Positions 40,351-52,483 of a stretch of 64,000 nt of DNA are shown here, in pieces. The stretch spans positions 3,723,674-3,787,673 of the forward strand of contig NZ_CM001514.1 of assembly GCF_000263715.2 (NCBI RefSeq), written 5' to 3'. Position numbers and translations under genes: made by a program. The notes below the pieces were generated by a model. It saw only the letters and a list, made by a program, of their open reading frames with translations. It made no database searches and had not been told where the DNA came from. Source of the DNA: Pseudomonas synxantha BG33R. Lineage in GTDB: Bacteria > Pseudomonadota > Gammaproteobacteria > Pseudomonadales > Pseudomonadaceae. Numbering within the stretch: the stretch's first letter is position 1; the number at the start of each line of letters is the position of its first letter.

Positions 40351-40605
40351 GCTGAACTCCATCTATGGATTGAACATCTGGCTGCATTCGAGCCTACTCC
40401 AGATAAATGGCGACCGAAACCTCGCGCCATGCTCATTTGCATCGAAAACAGCATAAATTGTCGCCTACAAGCCTGAAAGCAAAGGGAAAAGTGCCAATCT
40501 TGAGCACAACGTGCGACTTTAGGCGTAACGCAGCACCTGCGACCTTTAGACCAATGGACGACACACCTTTTGTATGAAGGCTCTGCGTAAGCATAGCGAC
40601 CTATG

Positions 40606-40611
40606 TATAAT
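40606..40611 (+). promoter_or_regulatory. Consensus -10 element upstream of idh
   Basis: TATAAT, a perfect -10, preceded by ATG; the -35 region is weak. It is 233 bases upstream of idh on the plus strand, which would give a long untranslated leader. Confidence 0.4.
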
Positions 40612-40676
40612 GCCGCCGCTGACCAAAGAGTCACGACGGTTGACCGCTCTAGACAGTAGCCTTCAGCCAGAAAGCA

Positions 40677-40694
40677 GGACTATTACAATAGTCC
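40677..40694. promoter_or_regulatory. Perfect inverted repeat upstream of idh
   Basis: GGACTATT-AC-AATAGTCC: two perfect 8-base arms with a 2-base centre. It lies 66 bases downstream of the TATAAT and about 150 bases before idh, a plausible operator position. Confidence 0.45.
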
Positions 40695-40771
40695 AAACGC
40701 TTGACGCTCGACTGATGCAACCCAACATCACCGCGAAGAAACCTCGACATTTCGCTCATGGATGACTTTGA

Positions 40772-43069
<2,298 letters not shown>

Positions 43070-43086
43070 GGTTGTAAGGATGCAAA

Positions 43087-43114
43087 GAAGCCCCGGCCCA
43101 GTGCCGGGGTTTCT
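43087..43114 (+). terminator. Terminator of idh
   Basis: The stem AAGCCCCGGC-N5-GCCGGGGTTT begins 18 bases after the stop and is followed by a T-rich stretch. Confidence 0.85.
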
Positions 43115-43149
43115 GTTTGCAGGGACTTCATTGAAGAAACCCAATCAAG

Positions 43150-43240
43150 TGTGGGAGCTGGCTTGCCTGCGATTACAGCCTGTCAGTTCATACAGGTGCA
43201 GCTTACCCACCGCCATCGCAGGCAAGCCAGCTCCCACATT
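43150..43240. repeat. REPIN (two inverted REP units)
   Basis: GTGGGAGCTGGCTTGCCTGC then GAT on the left is mirrored by ATCGCAGGCAAGCCAGCTCC then CAC on the right, with about 43 bases between. It lies between idh and nudJ, both on the plus strand. Confidence 0.9.
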
Positions 43241-43273
43241 GACCGAGTCACCTTCCCGATACCGAGGCTTGCA

Positions 43274-43720
43274 ATGACCTGGCTTCCCCATATCACCGTC
43301 GCCACCATCGTCGAAGACAACGGCCGCTTCCTGATGGTTGAAGAACTCAAGGGCGGCCGCGCCGTGCTCAACCAGCCCGCCGGCCATCTGGACCCGAACG
43401 AAACCCTGACCGAAGCGGCCGTGCGCGAAACCCTCGAAGAAACCGGCTGGGATGTCGAAGCCACCGGCATCGTCGGCATTTACCTGTACACCGCGCCGAG
43501 CAATGGCGTGACCTATCAGCGCGTATGCTTTATCGCCAAGGCGCTGAAACATCACCCGGACTATCAACTCGACGAAGGCATCCTGCGCGCCCGCTGGCTG
43601 ACCCGTGACGAGCTGATGACCGTGCGCGACGACTGGCGCAGCGAGCTGATCATTCGCTGTATCGATGATTATCTGGCCGGCCACCGGCACAGTCTCGAAT
43701 TGATCCGCCCTTCTCTTTAG
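43274..43720 (+). CDS. nudJ: Nudix hydrolase, NudJ-like phosphatase
   Basis: A 148-residue Nudix protein. The Nudix box is GHLDPNETLTEAAVRETLEETGW near residues 38-60, with REx2EE-type metal ligands intact. The order nudJ-mnmA-hflD-purB is the same as in E. coli, which supports NudJ, an enzyme acting on thiamine pyrophosphates and nucleotide di- or triphosphates. The substrate is not shown by the sequence. The ATG at 43274 has GAGG about eight bases upstream; the upstream open frame crosses the REPIN and is not real. Confidence 0.85.
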   Translation: MTWLPHITVATIVEDNGRFLMVEELKGGRAVLNQPAGHLDPNETLTEAAVRETLEETGWDVEATGIVGIYLYTAPSNGVTYQRVCFIAKALKHHPDYQLDEGILRARWLTRDELMTVRDDWRSELIIRCIDDYLAGHRHSLELIRPSL

Positions 43721-43779
43721 CCTTAGCGGCTCGGGCCTGATAGAATCGCGTCCTTTTTCAAGACACCCGTTGAAACCCT

Positions 43780-44904
43780 ATGCGTGATCCAGCCCCTTCT
43801 GACACACAAAAGAAGCGCGTCATCGTCGGCATGTCCGGCGGCGTGGATTCTTCCGTTTCCGCCGTTCTGCTCATGGAGCAGGGTTATGAGGTGGAAGGCC
43901 TGTTCATGAAGAACTGGGAAGAAGACGATGGAACCGAATACTGCACCGCCATGGACGACCTGGCGGACGCCCAGGCCGTGTGCGACAAGATCGGCATCAA
44001 GCTGCACACCGCCAACTTCGCCGCCGAGTACTGGGACAACGTGTTCGAGCACTTCCTGGCCGAATACAAGGCCGGCCGCACGCCGAACCCGGATATCCTG
44101 TGCAACCGCGAGATCAAGTTCAAGGCGTTCCTCGACTACGCCATGATGCTTGGCGCCGACCTGATTGCCACGGGCCACTACGTGCGCCGTCGCGATATCG
44201 ATGGCCGCACCGAATTGCTCAAGGGCCTGGACCCGAACAAGGACCAGAGCTACTTCCTGCACGCCGTCGGCGGCGAACAGATCGCCAAGACCCTGTTCCC
44301 GGTCGGCGAGCTGGAAAAGCCCGAAGTGCGCAGGATCGCCGAGCAACACGGCCTGGCCACCGCCAAGAAGAAAGACTCCACCGGGATCTGCTTTATCGGC
44401 GAGCGCCGCTTCAGCGATTTCCTCAAGCAGTACCTGCCGGCACAGCCGGGCGAGATCAAGACCACTGACGGCGAAGTGATCGGCCGTCACCATGGCCTGA
44501 TGTACCACACCATTGGCCAGCGCCAGGGCCTGGGCATCGGCGGCCTGAAAGACGCCGGTGAAGAGCCTTGGTACGTGCTGGTCAAGGATCTGGAAAACAA
44601 CGTGCTGGTGGTCGGCCAGGGCAACGAACATCCATTGCTGTTCTCCGGCGCCCTGCTCGCTTCCGAGATCTACTGGGTCAACCCGATCGACCTGAGCACG
44701 CCACGCCGCCTGACCGCCAAGGTGCGCTATCGCCAGAGCGACCAGCCGTGCACCCTGGAAAAAACCGCCACAGGTTACCGCGCGACCTTCGATGACCCGC
44801 AACGCGCGGTCACCCCAGGCCAATCCGTGGTGTTCTACGACGGCGAAATCTGCCTGGGCGGCGGCGTGATTGAAGTTGCGCAAGCCTGGAGCCATCCGGC
44901 ATGA
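43780..44904 (+). CDS. mnmA: tRNA-specific 2-thiouridylase MnmA
   Basis: MnmA uses ATP and sulfur from TusE to make 2-thiouridine at position 34 of the lysine, glutamate and glutamine tRNAs. The 374-residue protein has the PP-loop [13 protein letters not shown] near residues 17-29, the first catalytic cysteine in [13 protein letters not shown] and the second in [12 protein letters not shown]. The sulfur donors tusDCBE are encoded 20 kb upstream in the same window. Its end overlaps the hflD start by four bases. Confidence 0.97.
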   Translation: MRDPAPSDTQKKRVIVGMSGGVDSSVSAVLLMEQGYEVEGLFMKNWEEDDGTEYCTAMDDLADAQAVCDKIGIKLHTANFAAEYWDNVFEHFLAEYKAGRTPNPDILCNREIKFKAFLDYAMMLGADLIATGHYVRRRDIDGRTELLKGLDPNKDQSYFLHAVGGEQIAKTLFPVGELEKPEVRRIAEQHGLATAKKKDSTGICFIGERRFSDFLKQYLPAQPGEIKTTDGEVIGRHHGLMYHTIGQRQGLGIGGLKDAGEEPWYVLVKDLENNVLVVGQGNEHPLLFSGALLASEIYWVNPIDLSTPRRLTAKVRYRQSDQPCTLEKTATGYRATFDDPQRAVTPGQSVVFYDGEICLGGGVIEVAQAWSHPA

Positions 44905-45524
44905 GCCCGACCCAGGAGCAATTGACGGCGCTTGGCGGGGTATTCCTGGCCGCCGTACTGGTGGACAAGATCGCCAAGACCGGCCAGGTCACCGAGGCCG
45001 GCCTGACGTGCATGCTCGGCAGCCTGCTAGTGGTTGATCCGAAGGATACCCTGGACGTGTACGGCGGCGACGACCTGAGCCTGCGCGAAGGTTATCGCGC
45101 CCTGATCGGCGCCCTCGAACGCGACCCAAGCACCCTGCAGCGCGAGCCGTTGCGCTACGCCCTGTCGATGCTCGGCCTGGAACGGCAGCTAGCCAAGCGC
45201 GACGACCTGCTGGAAACCATCGGCAAGCGCCTGCCGCAAATCCAGTCTCAGGTTGAGCACTTCGGCCCGGCCCACGAAAACGTAATCGCGGCCTGTGGGG
45301 CGCTTTACCAGGACACCTTGAGCACCTTGCGCCAACGGATCCAGGTCCACGGCGACATGCGCAACCTGCAGCAACCCAATAACGCCTCGAAGATCCGCGC
45401 GCTGCTCCTGGCCGGCATTCGTTCGGCGCGGTTGTGGCGGCAGTTGGGCGGACATCGCTGGCAACTGGTGATCAGCCGACGCAAATTGCTCAAAGAGCTT
45501 TACCCGTTGATGCGCAACGAATAA
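44901..45524 (+). CDS. hflD: High frequency lysogenization protein HflD
   Basis: A 207-residue, mostly helical, membrane-associated protein of the HflD (YcfC) family. E. coli HflD binds phage lambda CII and affects lysogeny; its role for the host is not known. It has the family features [31 protein letters not shown] and the C-terminal [11 protein letters not shown]. It is coupled to mnmA by an ATGA overlap. A hairpin terminator lies before purB. Confidence 0.92.
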   Translation: MSPTQEQLTALGGVFLAAVLVDKIAKTGQVTEAGLTCMLGSLLVVDPKDTLDVYGGDDLSLREGYRALIGALERDPSTLQREPLRYALSMLGLERQLAKRDDLLETIGKRLPQIQSQVEHFGPAHENVIAACGALYQDTLSTLRQRIQVHGDMRNLQQPNNASKIRALLLAGIRSARLWRQLGGHRWQLVISRRKLLKELYPLMRNE

Positions 45525-45562
45525 GTCGCATCAGCAGGCCATTTTCAAGCCGTTACGCGTAA

Positions 45563-47020
<1,458 letters not shown>

Positions 47021-47037
47021 TTACCGCAAGACCCTTG

Positions 47038-47065
47038 AGACGCCCGGCCGCGCCGGGCGTTTTTA
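47038..47065 (+). terminator. Terminator of purB
   Basis: The stem ACGCCCGGC-CGC-GCCGGGCGT at 47040-47060 is followed by five T. Confidence 0.9.
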
Positions 47066-47103
47066 TTCCAGTCTTAAAAGTGCTTTTTTTCAATAGGTTA
47101 CAC

Positions 47104-48270
47104 ATGAATCCTGATATCCCTCTTCAACTTCTGGGCGGCATCACGGCACGGGAATTCCTGCGCGACTACTGGCAGAAGAAACCCCTGCTGATCCGTCAGG
47201 CCATCCCTGACTTCGAAAGCCCGATCGACGCCGACGAACTGGCAGGCCTGGCCCTGGAAGAAGAAGTCGAATCGCGCCTGGTGATCGAACACGGCGAGCG
47301 CCCGTGGGAACTGCGTCGCGGCCCATTCGCCGAAGATGCCTTCAGCGCCCTGCCAGAGCGTGAGTGGACCCTGCTGGTGCAAGCGGTCGACCAGTTCGTG
47401 CCGGAAGTCGCCGAACTGCTGGAGCACTTCCGTTTCCTGCCAAGCTGGCGTATCGACGATGTGATGATCAGCTTCGCCGCGCCCGGCGGCAGCGTCGGTC
47501 CGCACTTCGATAACTACGATGTGTTCCTGCTGCAAGCCCAGGGCAAGCGCAACTGGAAGATCGGCCAGATGTGCAGCTCCGAAAGCCCGCTGCTGCAACA
47601 CGCTGACCTGCGCATCCTCGCCGAATTCGAAGAAAGCGCCGAATGGGTGCTGGAGCCAGGCGACATGCTCTACCTGCCACCGCGCCTGGCGCACTTCGGC
47701 ATTGCCGAAGACGATTGCATGACCTACTCGGTGGGTTTCCGCGCCCCGAGCGCCGCCGAAGTGCTGACCCACTTCACCGACTTCCTCAGCCAGTACCTGA
47801 CTGACGAAGAGCGCTACACCGACGCCGACGCCCAGCCGGTCAGCGACCCACACCAGATTCAGGTCGACGCTCTGGACCGCCTCAAGGGTCTGCTGGCTGA
47901 GCACATGAGCGACGAGCGCATGTTGCTGACCTGGTTCGGCCAGTTCATGACCGAGCCGCGCTACCCGGAACTGGTCGCTGGTGAAGAACTGGGCGAAGAA
48001 GACTTCATCAACAGCCTGCAAGATGGCGCGATTCTGGTACGCAACCCAAGCGCGCGCCTGGCCTGGTCTGAAGTCGACGACGATGTATTGCTGTTTGCCA
48101 GTGGCCAGAGCCGTTACCTGCCCGGCAAGCTGCGTGAACTGCTGAAGCTGGTGTGCTCGGCCGACGCACTGCACAGCGAAAACCTCAGCGTATGGCTGGC
48201 CGACGAAGACGGCCGCGACCTGCTGTGCGAACTGGTCAAGCAAGGCAGCCTGGGGTTCGCGGATGAATAA
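47104..48270 (+). CDS. roxA: Ribosomal oxygenase RoxA (YcfD family cupin)
   Basis: A 388-residue Fe(II)/2-oxoglutarate dioxygenase with a JmjC-like cupin. E. coli YcfD hydroxylates an arginine of ribosomal protein L16. The cupin iron site is HFDNYDVFLLQ (HxD, near residues 137-148), the third ligand histidine is in LPPRLAHFGIA near residue 199, and a C-terminal winged-helix dimerisation domain follows. The start at 47104 matches the family's MNPDIPLQLLGGITAREFL. It overlaps the acetyltransferase gene by eight bases. Confidence 0.92.
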   Translation: MNPDIPLQLLGGITAREFLRDYWQKKPLLIRQAIPDFESPIDADELAGLALEEEVESRLVIEHGERPWELRRGPFAEDAFSALPEREWTLLVQAVDQFVPEVAELLEHFRFLPSWRIDDVMISFAAPGGSVGPHFDNYDVFLLQAQGKRNWKIGQMCSSESPLLQHADLRILAEFEESAEWVLEPGDMLYLPPRLAHFGIAEDDCMTYSVGFRAPSAAEVLTHFTDFLSQYLTDEERYTDADAQPVSDPHQIQVDALDRLKGLLAEHMSDERMLLTWFGQFMTEPRYPELVAGEELGEEDFINSLQDGAILVRNPSARLAWSEVDDDVLLFASGQSRYLPGKLRELLKLVCSADALHSENLSVWLADEDGRDLLCELVKQGSLGFADE

Positions 48271-48685
48271 GATTCACGTAAGTGTCGCGGACTGGCGAAA
48301 GGATATCGACGAGATTCGGCGCATTCGTGAAGCGGTATTTATCGCCGAGCAATCGGTTCCAGCCGAGCTCGAGTGGGATGCGGACGACGCTGGCGCCATG
48401 CATTTCCTCGCATTCGAAGGCGACTTTCCGATTGGTACCGCACGCCTGCTGCCCAGCGGCGAGATTGGTCGCGTGTCGGTGCTCAAGGACTGGCGCGGGC
48501 TGAAGGTGGGCGACAAGCTGATGGAAGCGGTGATTGGGGTGGCTGAAAAGCGCGGCCAGACCCGGCAGTTTCTCAGTGCGCAGGTGTATGCGGCGGCGTT
48601 TTATGAGCGGTTGGGTTTCAAGATCGTCAGTGATGAGTTTCTTGAAGTCGGGATTCCGCATGTGGACATGGAGCGCGAGGGCTGA
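48263..48685 (+). CDS. GNAT-family N-acetyltransferase
   Basis: A 140-residue acetyl-CoA-dependent transferase. It resembles the ElaA/YjcF-type subgroup: IRREAVFIAEQSVP at the N-terminus, GTARLLPSGEIGRVSVLKDWRGLKVG at the acetyl-CoA loop and AAFYERLGFKIVSDEFLEVGIPHVDM at the C-terminus. The acceptor is unknown. It overlaps roxA by eight bases and ends in a terminator hairpin, so the two form a two-gene unit. Confidence 0.88.
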   Translation: MNKIHVSVADWRKDIDEIRRIREAVFIAEQSVPAELEWDADDAGAMHFLAFEGDFPIGTARLLPSGEIGRVSVLKDWRGLKVGDKLMEAVIGVAEKRGQTRQFLSAQVYAAAFYERLGFKIVSDEFLEVGIPHVDMEREG

Positions 48686-48728
48686 CCCGAGTCCGCGTCG
48701 CCTGCGATAGCGATTTCAGCAACACCGC

Positions 48729-48755
48729 AAATGCCCTGCCATGCCAGGGCATTTT
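48729..48755 (+). terminator. Terminator after acetyltransferase gene
   Basis: The ten-base-pair stem AAATGCCCTG pairs with CAGGGCATTT across a short loop. Confidence 0.75.
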
Positions 48756-48835
48756 GCCGTCTACGATTCAACTTGCGACCCTTCAGGCCGACAAACTGGC
48801 ACTATCAAGCCAAATGACTCGCAGAGATAACGGAC

Positions 48836-49573
48836 ATGTCCCTACGCACCTTGCTCACCGCCCTGCTCCTGACCGCCAGTGTTTCGGCCATGGCTGCCAC
48901 CGAGGTCGTCAACCTGAGCAACCGCACCAGCGCCGACCTGCTGCCCGTGGCGCAGAACTTCATCGGCAAGGACGGCACCGTCAGCGCCTACGGCAACCAG
49001 CTTATCGTTAACGCCGACCCTGCGAAGATCGAGGGCTTGCGTACCCTGCTCTCCCAACTGGACACGCCGGCCAAGCGCCTGCTGATCACCGTCGACACCA
49101 ACGAAACCAACCAGCAGAACAGCGGCGACAGCCAGACCCGCATCATCAGCTATGGCACCGTCAGCCGCGATGGCGGCATCCAGCAGATCCAGGCCAGCGA
49201 AGGCGTGCCGGCGCTTATTCAGATCGGCCAGAGCGTTCCGCTGACCACCACACACCAGGATGGTTATGGCCGCCTGCAGAACCAGACCCAGTATCGCAAC
49301 GTCACCCAGGGCTTTTACGTCACCGCCAGCGTCACCGGCGAGACCGTACACCTGGCTATCAGTACCAACCGTGACCGTATGAGCCAGGAACGTCCTGATG
49401 TAGTGAACGTGCAAAGCACCGACACAACCGTCAGCGGGCGCTTGGGCGAATGGATTACCCTGGCTGGCATCAATGGCGAAACCCAGGCCGACAAATCTTC
49501 TACAACCCGCAACTACTCTACTCAGGGCCGCGATGACCTGACGGTGCGGGTCAAGGTCGACACCCTGAACTGA
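48836..49573 (+). CDS. Exported secretin-like protein (N-domain plus short beta domain)
   Basis: A 245-residue exported protein. The signal peptide runs to about residue 21 (VSAMAA). A NolW-like secretin N-domain follows (VVNLSNRTSADLLPVAQNFI...ADPAKIEGLRTLLSQLD). The C-terminal 150 residues resemble the start of a secretin core (QIGQSVPLTT, GFYVTASVTGETVHLAIST, GRLGEWITLAGI), but the protein is far too short to make a full outer-membrane gate. No type II secretion or pilus genes adjoin it. Function unknown. The start has GATAACGGAC upstream, a weak ribosome binding site. Confidence 0.75.
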   Translation: MSLRTLLTALLLTASVSAMAATEVVNLSNRTSADLLPVAQNFIGKDGTVSAYGNQLIVNADPAKIEGLRTLLSQLDTPAKRLLITVDTNETNQQNSGDSQTRIISYGTVSRDGGIQQIQASEGVPALIQIGQSVPLTTTHQDGYGRLQNQTQYRNVTQGFYVTASVTGETVHLAISTNRDRMSQERPDVVNVQSTDTTVSGRLGEWITLAGINGETQADKSSTTRNYSTQGRDDLTVRVKVDTLN

Positions 49574-49613
49574 AGCACCAAAAACTGACTGGCGAGTCGT
49601 ATTAGACCAAAGA

Positions 49614-49639
49614 TGTAGTGCCTTGAAAAAAGCACTACA
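49614..49639. promoter_or_regulatory. Operator-like inverted repeat upstream of aceA
   Basis: TGTAGTGC-N10-GCACTACA: perfect 8-base arms separated by 10 bases, ending seven bases before the -35-like TTGACG. It suits binding of a dimeric regulator. The RpiR-family regulator RccR controls glyoxylate-shunt genes in P. fluorescens and is a candidate, but I cannot check its motif here. Confidence 0.5.
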
Positions 49640-49645
49640 AAACAT

Positions 49646-49674
49646 TTGACGATCCAAAAAAGCATGGGCATGAT
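49646..49674 (+). promoter_or_regulatory. Candidate sigma-70 promoter of aceA
   Basis: TTGACG at 49646-49651, a 17-base spacer, and CATGAT at 49669-49674. The -35 matches five of six consensus bases and the -10 four of six. Confidence 0.45.
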
Positions 49675-50067
49675 GGCCTCGCTCCCGCTAATCAGGGGCC
49701 CTGGCAAGGGCCTTCGGATCGCCGCTCCAAGTTGCCCACCTGAGCCGATTCGTGTCTGTACCGCCCACAAGGCACGTTGGACGAGGTTGCGACTGGAACG
49801 AAGTTGTCCCGAGGGACGGAAGCTAACCAGGTAACCCGGCTACGCACTGATGAATCGTACAAAGGCCCACGACGCCCGAAGACCGTTTGCAGTTTGCCCT
49901 TACCTGCTCAACTCCGCCTTGAGGCAATCGTTCATCCCGTCGCCTACCCCGCCGAACTTGACTTGAACACCCAAGCTTCTGGTCAGCGAGCAGCCATCAC
50001 CACGCACTTTCTACGTGGCTGGCAAATGGAATTTTCCACCTAGACCTATGCGACGAGGTTTTTCCCC

Positions 50068-51393
50068 ATGGCACTGACACGCGAACAGCAAATTGCAGCC
50101 CTTGAAAAAGATTGGGCTGAAAACCCACGCTGGAAAGGCGTGACCCGCGCTTATTCCGCTGCTGACGTCGTCCGCCTGCGTGGCTCGGTCCAACCTGAGC
50201 ACACCTTTGCAAAACTCGGCGCCGAGAAGCTGTGGAAGCTGGTCACCCAAGGTGCCAAGCCGTCCTTCCGTCCCGACAAAGATTTCGTCAACTGCATGGG
50301 TGCCCTCACTGGCGGCCAGGCAGTCCAACAGGTAAAAGCCGGCATCCAGGCGATCTACCTGTCCGGCTGGCAAGTGGCAGCGGACAACAACTCCGCTGAA
50401 TCCATGTACCCCGACCAGTCGCTGTACCCGGTGGACTCGGTTCCAACCGTGGTCAAGCGCATCAACAACTCGTTCCGTCGTGCCGACCAGATCCAGTGGA
50501 AAGCCGGCAAGAACCCGGGTGACGAAGGCTACATCGACTACTTCGCGCCAATCGTGGCTGACGCCGAAGCCGGTTTCGGTGGCGTACTCAACGCCTACGA
50601 GTTGATGAAGAGCATGATCGAGGCAGGCGCTGCCGGCGTGCACTTCGAAGACCAGCTGGCTTCGGTGAAGAAATGCGGCCACATGGGTGGCAAGGTATTG
50701 GTGCCGACCCAGGAAGCTGTGCAGAAGCTGACCGCCGCCCGCCTGGCCGCTGACGTTGCCGGTACTCCGACCATCATCCTGGCCCGTACCGACGCCAACG
50801 CGGCAGACTTGCTGACCTCGGACTGCGACCCGTACGACCAGCCGTTCGTCACCGGCGAACGTACTCAGGAAGGCTTCTATAAAGTACGCGCCGGTCTCGA
50901 CCAGGCGATTGCCCGCGGCCTGGCCTATGCCCCCTACGCCGACCTGATCTGGTGCGAAACCGCCAAGCCGGACCTGGACGAAGCCCGTCGTTTCGCCGAA
51001 GCGATCAAGAAGGAATACCCAGACCAACTGCTGTCCTACAACTGCTCGCCTTCCTTCAACTGGAAGAAGAACCTGGACGACGCGACTATCGCCAAGTTCC
51101 AGCGCGAGCTGTCGGCCATGGGCTACAAGCACCAGTTCATCACCCTGGCCGGCATTCACAACATGTGGCACAGCATGTTCAACCTGGCGCATGACTACGC
51201 CCGCAACGACATGACTGCCTACGTGAAGCTGCAGGAGCAGGAATTCGCTGACGCCGCCAAAGGCTACACCTTCGTGGCGCACCAGCAGGAAGTGGGTACC
51301 GGCTACTTCGACGACATGACCACCGTGATCCAGGGCGGCACCTCGTCCGTGACCGCGCTGACCGGTTCGACCGAAGAAGAGCAGTTCCACTAA
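50068..51393 (+). CDS. aceA: Isocitrate lyase
   Basis: AceA splits isocitrate into succinate and glyoxylate, the first step of the glyoxylate shunt, needed for growth on acetate and fatty acids. The 441-residue protein has the catalytic loop KKCGHMGGK near residues 206-214 (nucleophilic cysteine) and the SPSFNWKK and [13 protein letters not shown] segments. It has the short length typical of the E. coli-type enzyme; P. aeruginosa, as I recall, has a longer form of about 530 residues. It competes with Icd and Idh, encoded 7-11 kb upstream, for isocitrate. A hairpin terminator follows. Confidence 0.97.
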   Translation: MALTREQQIAALEKDWAENPRWKGVTRAYSAADVVRLRGSVQPEHTFAKLGAEKLWKLVTQGAKPSFRPDKDFVNCMGALTGGQAVQQVKAGIQAIYLSGWQVAADNNSAESMYPDQSLYPVDSVPTVVKRINNSFRRADQIQWKAGKNPGDEGYIDYFAPIVADAEAGFGGVLNAYELMKSMIEAGAAGVHFEDQLASVKKCGHMGGKVLVPTQEAVQKLTAARLAADVAGTPTIILARTDANAADLLTSDCDPYDQPFVTGERTQEGFYKVRAGLDQAIARGLAYAPYADLIWCETAKPDLDEARRFAEAIKKEYPDQLLSYNCSPSFNWKKNLDDATIAKFQRELSAMGYKHQFITLAGIHNMWHSMFNLAHDYARNDMTAYVKLQEQEFADAAKGYTFVAHQQEVGTGYFDDMTTVIQGGTSSVTALTGSTEEEQFH

Positions 51394-51455
51394 GTAACGC
51401 GTACACGGCCACTGCGGCCCCAGGGAAGACCTAACCGCAGTGCCGCACAACAATC

Positions 51456-51484
51456 ACGCCCCGACTGGTTCGGGGCGTTTTTTT
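51456..51484 (+). terminator. Terminator of aceA
   Basis: The stem ACGCCCCGA-CTGGT-TCGGGGCGT at 51456-51478 is followed by a run of seven T. Confidence 0.9.
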
Positions 51485-51519
51485 GCCTGAAAAAATCTGA
51501 CTGACATAATGCAGAGCAG

Positions 51520-51626
51520 ATGTGGGAGCTGGCTTGTCGGGTCGCCGCATCGCTGCGATGGCGGCGTGCCAGTCACCACATTCTTTTGCTGACACACCGC
51601 CATCGCGGGCAAGCCCGGCTCCCACA
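51520..51626. repeat. REPIN (two inverted REP units, diverged)
   Basis: GTGGGAGCTGGCTTGTCGGG on the left faces CATCGCGGGCAAGCCCGGCT then CCCAC on the right, with about 65 bases between. Both arms differ from the other copies, and the central part contains extra CGCCGCATCGCTGCGATGGC. Confidence 0.8.
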
Positions 51627-51788
51627 GAGACCGAGTCGGGTGCTTTTTACGCAAAACATTGATCCAGAGCGGTATTCGCACACATCCAATCGGTTAAAAG
51701 AACCGTTGCGACAACTAAGCGACACTCAAGCAAGTAACGGCAACTTCCCCCGCCACATGAGAAACAATCGCTTAAACCCCACGCAAAC

Positions 51789-51805
51789 AATATTCATTAT
51801 CATTT
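51789..51805. promoter_or_regulatory. Fur-box-like sequence upstream of nuoA
   Basis: Read on the minus strand it begins AATGATAATGAATATT, which matches 13 of the last 16 positions of the 19-base Fur consensus. It lies about 255 bases upstream of nuoA. Confidence 0.35.
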
Positions 51806-51853
51806 GGCGCCTGAAAACTTCGTTACAGCTTAAACAAAACATAATTGATGAAA

Positions 51854-51882
51854 AGCCCGCTAATGCCCACGGCATAAGGGCT
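51854..51882 (+). promoter_or_regulatory. Nested stem-loop in the nuoA leader
   Basis: An outer stem AGCCC/GGGCT and an inner stem ATGCC-CAC-GGCAT. There is no T-run, so it is not a standard terminator. It lies about 180 bases before nuoA. Confidence 0.4.
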
Positions 51883-52059
51883 ACAGCCTCAAGAAGGTGC
51901 ACTATGTGCTTATTCCACCGAATAATTTCGCCCTGGGAATTTTACTTGCCCGGTGTTTAGCCATAAAATCACCGCGATTGATTGCAGTGCGACATATCGT
52001 CACTGCATCGTTACTTTTTCGAGCTCAGAGACCTTTGCTCTCTGTTAAGGATTTCCAGC

Positions 52060-52473
52060 ATGACCGACGCGACAGGACTCATGGCCCACAACTGGGGCTT
52101 TGCCATTTTCCTCCTCGGTGTAGTGGGCCTTTGCGCCTTCATGCTTGGCGTCTCCAGCCTCCTCGGGTCAAAAGCCTGGGGCCGCAGCAAAAACGAACCG
52201 TTCGAATCCGGCATGCTGCCTACAGGTGGCGCCCGCTTGCGGCTCTCAGCCAAATTCTATCTGGTCGCGATGCTCTTCGTGATCTTCGATATCGAAGCCC
52301 TCTTTCTCTTTGCATGGTCTGTGTCCGTCCGCGAAAGCGGCTGGACCGGATTCGTCGAAGCTCTCGTTTTCATAGCAATTCTGTTGGCAGGTCTTGTCTA
52401 CCTGTTCCGAGTGGGCGCCCTTGACTGGGCTCCGGAAGCTCGTCGCAAGCGGCAGGCGAAGCTGAAACAATGA
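52060..52473 (+). CDS. nuoA: NADH-quinone oxidoreductase subunit A
   Basis: A 137-residue membrane subunit of Complex I with three transmembrane helices (near residues 14-36, 66-88 and 96-118) and the conserved [37 protein letters not shown]. It lies at the junction of the peripheral and membrane arms by the quinone cavity. The start at 52060 has AAGGA nine bases upstream. It is the first gene of the nuo operon. Confidence 0.95.
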   Translation: MTDATGLMAHNWGFAIFLLGVVGLCAFMLGVSSLLGSKAWGRSKNEPFESGMLPTGGARLRLSAKFYLVAMLFVIFDIEALFLFAWSVSVRESGWTGFVEALVFIAILLAGLVYLFRVGALDWAPEARRKRQAKLKQ

Positions 52474-52483
52474 GGCTTTGGCA

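Larger units (their letters stand above)
49574..50067. other. Long leader region upstream of aceA
   Basis: About 490 bases. A promoter-like pair (TTGACG 49646-49651 and CATGAT 49669-49674, 17 bases apart) would give an mRNA leader of roughly 390 bases. The leader contains stem-loops including GGCCCT-GGCA-AGGGCC (49697-49712) and GTCCC-GA-GGGAC (49806-49817). Small open frames in it lack ribosome binding sites. Confidence 0.55.
51394..52059. other. Intergenic region between aceA and nuoA
   Basis: About 670 bases holding, in order, the aceA terminator, a REPIN, a Fur-box-like site, a nested hairpin in the probable nuo leader, and the nuoA ribosome binding site. The open frames across it have no recognisable sequence. 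Confidence 0.6.

Noticed and set aside
49777..50043. 88-codon open frame upstream of aceA as a possible leader peptide
   Set aside because: No ribosome binding site and no family features, and the codon use looks random for this G+C-rich genome.
51520..51960. 146-codon open frame upstream of nuoA
   Set aside because: It begins inside a REPIN and runs through A+T-rich leader sequence; nothing supports translation.
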